This document shows, piece after piece, positions 34,839-44,667 of a stretch of 64,000 bases of DNA; the stretch's first letter is position 1, and the number at the start of each line of letters is the position of its first letter. Position numbers and translations under genes: made by a program. Below the pieces are notes generated by a model. It was given only the letters and a program-made list of their open reading frames with translations, made no database searches and was not told where the DNA came from. The stretch is from Symsagittifera roscoffensis (Eukaryota; Xenacoelomorpha; Acoela; Convolutidae). The DNA lies in the NCBI RefSeq assembly GCF_963678635.1, contig NC_087070.1:4808539-4872538 (forward strand), read 5' to 3'.

Positions 34839-36290
34839 TTTTTTCATTTGGCAACTGTTAATATATATTTATTAGTATGTCTAATTGGTTGATTCCAATT
34901 GTATAGATGTACTGGTTTGTGTTTATATTTCTTTTTTATTCTGTTTTTTCTTTTTTTTTCGATGAAATTGAAGTTGTTTCTGAATCGGAAAAATTAATTG
35001 GATCCTGGGTTGGATCAGTTTTATTTATTGTGTCTTCTATTTATCTTTTTCGTGTTATTTGTCTTTGTTTACTTATAATTGTTCTTTTTAGTGTTTGTCT
35101 TTTTGTGTGAATCTATTCCAATGTTTGTGTATGCGGGGTTATTACAAGATCGTATTTTTGATTTTCTATTTCACAATAATGTATTACACTTATTTGTTTA
35201 TTTCCTAGGTTTTTCAATGACATAAGGTTTAGGATGATGGATGTAAAATTGTTTTTTAGTCGTTTTAATTTCCTAGACTGTTAGTCGTTACGATTTTTTG
35301 GTTAGCTTAACCTGGGTCTTTTTTGATCAGGGTTGGAGAGAAAAGTATATCAATTCCGAAGAATGACTTGTACTTTCTCGTGGCTAGTCTAAGCTAAGGT
35401 GTTAACTTGCTTAATCTTACTTAACGGTAGTGATTGTGTTCAAGGGTTGGAGAATAGTAAATCGATCCACAAGGTTCAGGTATAATTGGAACGCAAGTAG
35501 TTCGTTAGATACTATTTTAAACTTACTAAGTCTAAGATCTATCCTGGGTCTGGTAAGAGGAGGGATCCTGGGTCTGGTAAGAGGAGGGTTCAAGTGAAGG
35601 ATGAATAACCGATGTTCTTCACTGTTTAGCTTAATTTGAATGGTTAGTATTTTTTAAAAAATTTCTATTAGTCCTGGGTCTTCTGAAAAGGATGGGTAGT
35701 GAATCGACGTTTGAGGTCGTTAGACACTTGTTAAGTGGGTGGGGGAGAACAAAATGTTCTTTTTGATCCAAGGATAGGCCTTGATGATCAAGATTAAAAT
35801 TATAATTTAGAAAATAAATTAGATCCAAGGAAAGCCTTGATGATCTGGTTTAAGATTTAATAAACTTTAGTTTAAGGATATAAAATTTAAGATCTTTTAA
35901 AATAACTGAAATTTAGTAAATTTTAGTTTTGATGATTTTAGTTGGTTTATGATTGCTGTTATGTTTAGGTGATGGAGCTGGAACAACAGAATGATTTTGT
36001 ACTTACTAACAATTTATTGTCATGCTACTAATTTTTTTTTGTTTTCAAAAATTTTTTTTTTCAAATATGTTTTATATAGTACTGCAGAGTTGGAAGGAAC
36101 GATCTGAGATTTTTTATCAATCGTTATTGAACAATAATAATTTTATTCAGCGCCTGAAACATTTATTGAAGTTTTTCTTCAAAGATTTCACGTTTGCAAA
36201 TGAAAATCTAAATTCATTGCTAGTAAAATTCTAAATATAAAAGTTTGTGTTGGCTTTTGCCGTACGACCATGAAACTAAATGGTAAGTTT

Positions 36291-36671
36291 CTATGTAGTA
36301 GAATTAGCTCTCTGTGAGTTGTGATATTGTATGCTTTTGATATATTCTGTGAATACGTTTGAAAATTCTAAATCAATATCGTCTGTTTGGATAATGTAAT
36401 TATTATGAGACGTTCTTGGTGTACTGATTTCTATGGTGTAGATACCGTATTGTTGTGTTAGGTTACATATTTCCTTTAAATAATGTTCTATAATTTGTCT
36501 TTTGATTTTTATATCTGGAAATTCTGATTTACATGGACTGATTCCTGGTTCAAACCAATTTACGAGTAAATTTTTGCAAAATCGTGTTTGTCCTCTATCA
36601 TTTAGTGAATTTATAACGAAGGGAAAAACTGCTTCTTCGTCTGGGCTTTCGTCACTTTGAGTGTTGCTCAT
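36291..36671 (-). pseudogene. gag: Truncated gag N-terminus, leader unit 2
   Basis: Open frame of 126 residues from ATG at 36671 (MSNTQSDESPDEE) to ANSTT, where the unit junction introduces a stop two codons past native gag sequence. The native gag (copy 3) continues RANSIFTNEVFAI at this point. An acidic start and FPFVINSL, CKNLLVNWFEPG and RQIIEHYLKE blocks are shared with the + strand element (46087). Function of this gag domain is not known to me. Confidence 0.65.
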
Positions 36672-38158
36672 TTTTTCGGTTGACAACTGTTAATATATAT
36701 TTATTACTATGTCTAATTGGTTGATTCCAATTGTATAGATGTACTGGTTTGTGTTTATATTTCTTTTTTATTCTGTTTTTTCTTTTTTGTTCGATGAAAT
36801 TGAAGTTGTTTCTGAATCGGAAAAATATATTGGATCCTGAGTTGGATAAGTTTTATTTATTGTGTCTTCTGTTTTGTATAAAGCGTCTAGACTACTGACT
36901 TCTGTTTCAGAGAATGCATTTCTATTTTTTGAAAATCTTTTTCGTGTTATTTGTCTTTGTTTACTTATGATTGTTCTTTTTAGTGTTTGTCTTTTTGTGT
37001 GAATCTATTCCAATGTTTGTGTATGCGGGGTTATTACAAGATCGTATTTTTGATTTTCTATTTCACAATAATGTATTACACTTATTTGTTTATTTCCTAG
37101 GTTTTTCAATGACATAAGGTTTAGGATGATGGATGCAAAATTGTTTTTTAGTCGTTTTAATTTCCTAGACTGTTAGTCCTTACGATTTTTTGGTTAGCTT
37201 AACCTGGGTCTTTTTTGATCAGGGTTGGAGAGAAAAGTATATCAATTCCGAAGAATGACTTGTACTTTCTCGTGGCTAGTCTAAGCTAAGGTGTTAACTT
37301 GCTTAATCTTACTTAACGGTAGTGATTGTGTTCAAGGGTTGGAGAATAGTAAATCGATCCACAAGGTTCAGGTATAATTGGAACGCAAGTAGTTCGTTAG
37401 ATACTATTTTAAACTTACTGAGTCTAAGATCTATCCTGGGTCTGGTAAGAGGAGGGTTCAAGTGAAGGATGAATAACCGATGTTCTTCACTGTTTAGCTT
37501 AATTTGAATGGTTAGTATTTTTTAAAAAATTTCTATTAGTCCTGGGTCTTCTGAAAAGGATGGGTAGTGAATCGACGTTTGAGGTCGTTAGACACTTGTT
37601 AAGTGGGTGGGGGAGAACAAAATGTTCTTTTTGATCCAAGGATAGGCCTTGATGATCAAGATTAAAATTATAATTTAGAAAATAAATTAGATCCAAGGAA
37701 AGCCTTGATGATCTGGTTTAAGATTTAATAAACTTTAGTTTAAGGATATAAAATTTAAGATCTTTTAAAATAACTGAAATTTAATAAATTTTAGTTTTGA
37801 TGATTTTAGTTGGTTTATGATTGCTGTTATGTTTAGGTGATGGAGCTGGAACAACAGAATGATTTTGTACTTACTAACAATTTATTGTCATGCTACTAAT
37901 TTTTTTTTGTTTTCAAAAATTTTTTTTTTCAAATATGTTTTATATAGTACTGCAGAGTTGGAAGGAACGATCTGAGATTTTTTATCAATCGTTATTGAAC
38001 AATAATAATTTTATTCAGCGCCTGAAACATTTATTGAAGTTTTTCTTCAAAGATTTCACGTTTGCAAATGAAAATCTAAATTCATTGCTAGTAAAATTCT
38101 AAATATAAAAGTTTGTGTTGGCTTTTGCCGTACGACCATGAAACTAAATGGTAAGTTT

Positions 38159-38539
38159 CTATGTAGTAGAATTAGCTCTCTGTGAGTTGTGATATTGTAT
38201 GCTTTTGATATATTCTGTGAATACGTTTGAAAATTCTAAATCAATATCGTCTGTTTGGATAATGTAATTATTATGAGACGTTCTTGGTGTACTGATTTCT
38301 ATGGTGTAGATACCGTATTGTTGTGTTAGGTTACATATTTCCTTTAAATAATGTTCTATAATTTGTCTTTTGATTTTTATATCTGGAAATTCTGATTTAC
38401 ATGGACTGATTCCTGGTTCAAACCAATTTACGAGTAAATTTTTGCAAAATCGTGTTTGTCCTCTATCATTTAGTGAATTTATAACGAAGGGAAAAACTGC
38501 TTCTTCGTCTGGGCTTTCGTCACTTTGAGTGTTGCTCAT
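38159..38539 (-). pseudogene. gag: Truncated gag N-terminus, leader unit 3
   Basis: Identical in protein to the copy at 36291-36671, ending at the same rearrangement junction. Start ATG at 38539. Confidence 0.65.
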
Positions 38540-40026
38540 TTTTTCGGTTGACAACTGTTAATATATATTTATTACTATGTCTAATTGGTTGATTCCAATT
38601 GTATAGATGTACTGGTTTGTGTTTATATTTCTTTTTTATTCTGTTTTTTCTTTTTTGTTCGATGAAATTGAAGTTGTTTCTGAATCGGAAAAATATATTG
38701 GATCCTGGGTTGGATAAGTTTTATTTATTGTGTCTTCTGTTTTGTATAAAGCGTCTAGACTACTGACTTCTGTTTCAGAGAATGCATTTCTATTTTTTGA
38801 AAATCTTTTTCGTGTTATTTGTCTTTGTTTACTTATGATTGTTCTTTTTAGTGTTTGTCTTTTTGTGTGAATCTATTCCAATGTTTGTGTATGCGGGGTT
38901 ATTACAAGATCGTATTTTTGATTTTCTATTTCACAATAATGTATTACACTTATTTGTTTATTTCCTAGGTTTTTCAATGACATAAGGTTTAGGATGATGG
39001 ATGCAAAATTGTTTTTTAGTCGTTTTAATTTCCTAGACTGTTAGTCCTTACGATTTTTTGGTTAGCTTAACCTGGGTCTTTTTTGATCAGGGTTGGAGAG
39101 AAAAGTATATCAATTCCGAAGAATGACTTGTACTTTCTCGTGGCTAGTCTAAGCTAAGGTGTTAACTTGCTTAATCTTACTTAACGGTAGTGATTGTGTT
39201 CAAGGGTTGGAGAATAGTAAATCGATCCACAAGGTTCAGGTATAATTGGAACGCAAGTAGTTCGTTAGATACTATTTTAAACTTACTAAGTCTAAGATCT
39301 ATCCTGGGTCTGGTAAGAGGAGGGTTCAAGTGAAGGATGAATAACCGATGTTCTTCACTGTTTAGCTTAATTTGAATGGTTAGTATTTTTTAAAAAATTT
39401 CTATTAGTCCTGGGTCTTCTGAAAAGGATGGGTAGTGAATCGACGTTTGAGGTCGTTAGACACTTGTTAAGTGGGTGGGGGAGAACAAAATGTTCTTTTT
39501 GATCCAAGGATAGGCCTTGATGATCAAGATTAAAATTATAATTTAGAAAATAAATTAGATCCAAGGAAAGCCTTGATGATCTGGTTTAAGATTTAATAAA
39601 CTTTAGTTTAAGGATATAAAATTTAAGATCTTTTAAAATAACTGAAATTTAATAAATTTTAGTTTTGATGATTTTAGTTGGTTTATGATTGCTGTTATGT
39701 TTAGGTGATGGAGCTGGAACAACAGAATGATTTTGTACTTACTAACAATTTATTGTCATGCTACTAATTTTTTTTTGTTTTCAAAAATTTTTTTTTTCAA
39801 ATATGTTTTATATAGTACTGCAGAGTTGGAAGGAACGATCTGAGATTTTTTATCAATCGTTATTGAACAATAATAATTTTATTCAGCGCCTGAAACATTT
39901 ATTGAAGTTTTTCTTCAAAGATTTCACGTTTGCAAATGAAAATCTAAATTCATTGCTAGTAAAATTCTAAATATAAAAGTTTGTGTTGGCTTTTGCCGTA
40001 CGACCATGAAACTAAATGGTAAGTTT

Positions 40027-40407
40027 CTATGTAGTAGAATTAGCTCTCTGTGAGTTGTGATATTGTATGCTTTTGATATATTCTGTGAATACGTTTGAAA
40101 ATTCTAAATCAATATCGTCTGTTTGGATAATGTAATTATTATGAGACGTTCTTGGTGTACTGATTTCTATGGTGTAGATACCGTATTGTTGTGTTAGGTT
40201 ACATATTTCCTTTAAATAATGTTCTATAATTTGTCTTTTGATTTTTATGTCTGGAAATTCTGATTTACATGGACTGATTCCTGGTTCAAACCAATTTACG
40301 AGTAAATTTTTGCAAAATCGTGTTTGTCCTCTATCATTTAGTGAATTTATAACGAAGGGAAAAACTGCTTCTTCGTCTGGGCTTTCGTCACTTTGAGTGT
40401 TGCTCAT
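40027..40407 (-). pseudogene. gag: Truncated gag N-terminus, leader unit 4
   Basis: Identical in protein to the previous two, with a silent change near 40249. Start ATG at 40407. It is the first gag start met by a transcript from the 5' LTR, so an RNA from this locus would translate only this 126-residue fragment first. Confidence 0.65.
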
Positions 40408-42067
40408 TTTTTCGGTTGACAACTGTTAATATATATTTATTACTATGTCTAATTGGTTGATTCCAATTGTATAGATGTACTGGTTTGTGTTTATATTTCT
40501 TTTTTATTCTGTTTTTTCTTTTTTGTTCGATGAAATTGAAGTTGTTTCTGAATCGGAAAAATATATTGGATCCTGGGTTGGATAAGTTTTATTTATTGTG
40601 TCTTCTGTTTTGTATAAAGCGTCTAGACTACTGACTTCTGTTTCAGAGAATGCATTTCTATTTTTTGAAAATCTTTTTCGTGTTATTTGTCTTTGTTTAC
40701 TTATGATTGTTCTTTTTAGTGTTTGTCTTTTTGTGTGAATCTATTCCAATGTTTGTGTATGCGGGGTTATTACAAGATCGTATTTTTGATTTTCTATTTC
40801 ACAATAATGTATTACACTTATTTGTTTATTTCCTAGGTTTTTCAATGACATAAGGTTTAGGATGATGGATGCAAAATTGTTTTTTAGTCGTTTTAATTTC
40901 CTAGACTGTTAGTCCTTACGATTTTTTGGTTAGCTTAACCTGGGTCTTTTTTGATCAGGGTTGGAGAGAAAAGTATATCAATTCCGAAGAATGACTTGTA
41001 CTTTCTCGTGGCTAGTCTAAGCTAAGGTGTTAACTTGCTTAATCTTACTTAACGGTAGTGATTGTGTTCAAGGTTTGGAGAACAGTAAATCGATCCACAA
41101 GGTTCAGGTATAATTAGAACGCAAGTAGTTCTATAGATACTATTTTAAACTTACTAAGTTTAAGTTTTATCGTCGGTCGTATAAGAGGAGGGGTCAAGTG
41201 AAGGATGAATAACCGATGTTCTTCACTGCTTAGCTTAATTTGAATGGTTAGTATTTTTTTAAAAAATTTCTATTAGTCCTGGGTCTTCTGAAAAGGATGG
41301 GTAGTGAATCGACGTTTGAGGTCGTTAGACACTTGTTAAGTGGGTGGGGAGAACAAAATGTTCTTTTTGATCCAAGGATAGGCCTTTTAAAATAATAATT
41401 TAGAAAATAAATTAGATCCAAGGAAAGCCTTGATGATCTGGTTTAAGATTTAATAAAATTTAGTTTTTTAAAATAACTGAAATTTATTAAATTTTAGTTT
41501 TGATGATTTTAGTTGGTTTATGATTGCTGTTATGTTTAGGTGATGAAGCTGGAACAACAGAATGATTTTGTATTTACTAACAATTTATTGTCATGCTACT
41601 AATTTTTTTTTGTTTTCAAATTTTTTTTTTTTTCAAATATGTTTTATATAGTACTGCAGAGTTGGAAGGAACGATCTGAGATTTTTTTATCAATCGTTAT
41701 TGAACAATAATAATTTTATTCAGCGCCTGAAATATTCATTGAAGTTTTTCTTCAAAGATTTCATGTTTGCAAATGAAAATCTAAATTCATTGCTAGTAAG
41801 ATTCTAAAAATAAAAGTTTGCGTTGGCTTTTGCCGTACGACCATGAAACTAAATGGTAAGTTTCTATGTAGTCGTATGTCGTCTCTTGTCCGAGGTCTTT
41901 TTCCAATACCGGGTAGTTCTCGTATTGTACGGAATAGCGGCTCTGATCTATTCAGTCGTAGAGACCATTCATTTAAGTTATTGTCGTGTAAAATTTTGAA
42001 AATGTTTTGTCTATTTCTAATCTATTTTTGGTTAATTCTGAGCTAATTTGTTTAAGGTCTTGTTTCG

Positions 42068-42085
42068 AGACTTATGGTCGCACCA
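42068..42085 (-). promoter_or_regulatory. Primer binding site candidate
   Basis: Two bases after the LTR end, the - strand reads TGGTGCGACCATAAGTCT. The same string follows the LTR of the + strand element at 44650-44667. A start with TGG and conservation in both elements fit a tRNA primer site. The primer tRNA is not identified. Confidence 0.6.
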
Positions 42086-42087
42086 GA

Positions 42088-42499
42088 TGAGTTATGTATG
42101 AGTCTATAACTCATAGAGTAATTTCGGATAGGGTACACCGTCTGCTCGTCACGCTATCTTATTTTCGGCCGGATAGATTCGTGCTACTTCTTAGTGTAAT
42201 ACCGATCCCAATCTTACTCTTATATCTACTAGTCTCAGGGTGTTTAACTAGTCTCTGCTAGGCTCAATAGATCTAGAGTATACTGGTTTTATTGCGGCTG
42301 CTGAAGTTCTCGAGGAGAGGTAACTAATTTCTAAGTTAATTTCAAATCCCTCTGGTGCTGAAATTACAAGTAATTTCAGCACTTACAAATAAGTGGTTTG
42401 TTAGTTAGATGGATTGTGATTGGTTAATATTAAATATTTTACAGTGGTAAAATATCTAATTTATATGAAATAATAAAATGTAGTTTAGATCAGGTTCCA
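42088..42499 (-). repeat. 5' LTR of the minus-strand element
   Basis: 412 bp, starts TGGAACCTGATC at 42499 and ends ACTCA at 42088 on the - strand. About 96 percent identical to 5989-6402. Holds the 28 bp palindrome at 42355-42382. Followed on the - strand by the PBS and unique leader. Confidence 0.85.
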
Positions 42500-42715
42500 C
42501 TACTTAGTCTATTGGAACATGTTTTTACCCTCTCAATTTCCTAATTGTTTTTTGCAACCAGCAAATGCGTTTTCCAAACATGCATTTTCCAGTCGAGATT
42601 TTTCTGCAAACCCCATTTTTCGTATAGATCATTTAATTATGGCAAAACAAGGTCTGTTGTTGTTCTTTAAAAATCCACAGAATCGTGAAAAATTCTCAGT
42701 TTGGATTTTTTTTAG

Positions 42716-43112
42716 TTGTCTGGATAAAAATTGAAGGTTGCGATGGCGCTACCCAATGTGGAACAAGACCTCAAAAAATTTCCGATGACTGGTCCATTGA
42801 ACCATCCGGAGTAATGAGCACGTTCCGTTTTGGGTGGAACTCTGTGAGAGAAGAACTCGAGATCCACAAGAACGGACAAAGGTCTGCCTGCAAACACGAA
42901 CCAAAACCGGAAAGGGCCCCGTTTATGGAGTTGGTTGTGGAAGAGAAATTTCATGGAAATATATGTCCCCGGTGAAAATGCCAGCGGAGTTTGATGTAAA
43001 TCCAGCGTCGACCAAAGATGTTCCGATGGTTAGTCAGGAACGGCACGCTCGGTCTTGGAAGACTGCGTTTGAAAATAATTTGAGTAAACTGCGAAAAATG
43101 AAGATTTGGTGA
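42716..43112 (+). pseudogene. AIG1/GIMAP-like GTPase, last exon, with frameshift
   Basis: After the TTTTTTTTAG acceptor the exon continues the zinc motif begun in exon 2 with WIKIEGCDGATQCG, a C-x5-C pair in a K-x-EGC context like IBR or zinc-ribbon folds. The first frame runs to about VREELEIHKNGQRS. The family C-terminus then appears one frame off as GVGCGREISWKYMSPVKMPAEF and FENNLSKLRKMKIW, ending at TGA 43110-43112. A one-base loss around 42895-42915 explains the shift. The exon length (397 bp) agrees: it is one base short of keeping frame. The gene is therefore either a recent pseudogene or the base is a sequence error. LTR elements flank this exon on both sides, pointing away from it. 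Confidence 0.75.
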
Positions 43113-43301
43113 AAATGGACAGAACAAAAAAGCCCTAATATAATCCTATCATCGGTGTAAAATAGCAAAATATTTTTATTGAACCAACCAGATTGTACTT
43201 AATTCAAAAATGTATTTTAAAAAAACAATATAACGCTTCATCTTAATCACTCGTGTTTAAAATTGATTATTGAAATTGAGAAATTAACATTCTATTGTTA
43301 A

Positions 43302-44236
43302 AGTACTTGAATGATTTCAATTTACTAGTCAGAATTCATTTATACCTAGGTTTAGTTTAGTTAGATTATTATGATCATAAATTCCGTAGTTCTAGATTTT
43401 AACTCATCATGGCGCAATCTATAATCGAAACCAAAGTTTTCGGATCAAAAACCTTCCGTCAAAAAACCAACGAAGAACTGGAAACAGTGCTGTGAAACTT
43501 TTTTAAATTTGATTGCGAAGGTTTAGTTGTTAATATCGACATTGAGGCTCTAACAGAAACATTGTCATTGAGGTTCTGGAAAATACTTGAATGATTTCAA
43601 TTTACTAGTCAGAATTCATTTATACCTAGGTTTAGTTTAGTTAGATTATTATGATCATAAATTCCGTAGTTCTAGATTTTAACTCATCATGGCGCAATCT
43701 ATAATCGAAACCAAAGTTTTCGGATCAAAAACCTTCCGTCAAAAAACCTATTCAAAATTTCCGGATCAAAATCTATTTTCTAGATTGTACTTAATTCAAA
43801 AATGTATTTTAAAAAAACAATATAACGCTTCATCTTAATCACTCGTGTTTAAAATTGATTATTGAAATTGAGAAATTAACATTCTATTTACTTTTACTAG
43901 ACAGAATTCATTTATAAAAGTTTCACAGCACTGTTTCCAGTTCTTCGTTGGAAACGAAGAAAATACTTGAATGATTTCAATTTACTAGTCAGAATTCATT
44001 TATACCTAGGTTTAGTTTAGTTAGATTATTATGATCATAAATTCCGTAGTTCTAGATTTTAACTCATCATGGCGCAATCTATAATCGAAACCAAAGTTTT
44101 CGGATCAAAAACCTTCCGTCAAAAAACCAACAAAGAACTGGAAACAGTGCTGTGAAACTTTTCTAAATTTGATTGCGAAGGTTTAGTTGTTAATATCGAC
44201 ATTGAGGCTCTAACAGAAACATTGTCATTGAGGTTC
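43302..44236 (+). repeat. Complex tandem duplication with a repeated 28-codon ORF
   Basis: A ~165 bp block beginning tacttgaatgatttcaattt occurs at about 43302, 43581 and 43971. Each copy has an ATG (43409, 43689, 44069) opening MAQSIIETKVFGSKTFRQKT. Copies 1 and 3 continue NEELETVL or NKELETVL to a TGA (43493-43495 in copy 1), after which the same frame is open for about 30 more codons (FDCEGLVVNIDIEALTETL). A 107 bp block at 43191 recurs at 43784, and a 33 bp inverted piece lies at 43918-43953. No protein family is recognised; possibly a duplicated exon remnant. Confidence 0.6.
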
Positions 44237-44647
44237 TGGAACCTGATCTAAACCACATTTTATTATTGGTCATAAATTAGATATTTTATCACTATAAAAT
44301 ATTTAAAATTACCCAATCATGATCCATCTAACTAACAACCCACTTATTTGTAAGTGCTGAAATTACTTGTAATTTCAGCACCAGAGAGATTTGAATTTAA
44401 CTTAGAAATTAGTTATCTCTCCAAGAGAACTTTAGCAATCGCAATAAGCCAGTATACTCTAGATCTATTGCGCCTAGCAGAGACTAGTTAAACACCCTGA
44501 GACTAGTAGATATAAGAGTAAGATTAGGATCGGTATTAGACTAAGAAGTTGCACGAATCTATCCGGCCTAAAATAAGATAGCGTGACGAGCAGACGGTGT
44601 ATCCTATCCGAAATTACTCTATGATCTAAGCAAGCGGACTTAACTTA
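44237..44647 (+). repeat. 5' LTR of the plus-strand element
   Basis: 411 bp, starts TGGAACCTGATCTAAACC and matches the other LTRs in inverse orientation with more changes. Retains the 28 bp palindrome (44354-44381) and the PBS two bases downstream. Confidence 0.8.
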
Positions 44648-44667
44648 TCTGGTGCGACCATAAGTCT

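Larger units (their letters stand above)
34470..41872 (-). repeat. Tandem array of leader plus gag N-terminus (4 units, ~1868 bp)
   Basis: Unit limits are about 34470-36300, 36301-38168, 38169-40036 and 40037-41872. The two middle units are each 1868 bp and almost identical. Each holds, on the - strand, the distal 5' leader with two stem-loops followed by gag codons 1 to about 120. Each outer unit then runs into the leader of the next at a fixed junction (gtagta|gaattagctctc), where the gag frame hits a stop. The innermost unit lacks ~61 bp and has a 25 bp duplication; the outermost is most diverged and alone continues into the 5' LTR. Confidence 0.85.
5989..42499 (-). mobile_element. Ty3/gypsy-type env-bearing LTR element with internal tandem amplifications
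   Basis: Two LTRs of about 412 bp, both starting TGGAACCTGATC and ending CA on the - strand, bound a 36.5 kb insertion. Order on the - strand: LTR, PBS, unique leader, four leader/gag-N units (41872-34470), full gag-pol copy 3, a second gag-to-3' unit, a third partial unit that jumps from gag to env, an unassigned ORF, a 3' non-coding region and the second LTR. The gag has a CCHC knuckle, the protease DSG, RT motif A, and integrase HHCC and a GPY/F-like tail, typical of Metaviridae. Nothing in it is intact. Flanks are CCTAT and CTACT, so no exact target duplication is preserved. Confidence 0.85.
5764..42715 (+). other. Giant intron 2 of the GTPase gene, filled by an antisense retroelement array
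   Basis: The intron is 36,952 bp with a GTAAGT donor and a TTTTTTTTAG acceptor. Only about 225 bp at the left and 216 bp at the right are not retroelement. The inserted element runs antisense to the host gene. Whether such a long repetitive intron is still spliced cannot be told from sequence. Confidence 0.7.

Noticed and set aside
36280-36300. GTAAGT donor on the + strand in each leader unit
   Set aside because: Antisense to the element and with no exon or acceptor partner that can be argued.
34470-41872. CRISPR-like or satellite array
   Set aside because: Units are 1.87 kb with gag coding and leader, not short spaced repeats.
5984-42504. Target site duplication at the LTR element ends
   Set aside because: Flanks are CCTAT and CTACT; only a loose CTAT/CTAC similarity, so not claimed.
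42712-42954. - strand ORF over the last GTPase exon
   Set aside because: Antisense shadow; the + strand frames match the family.
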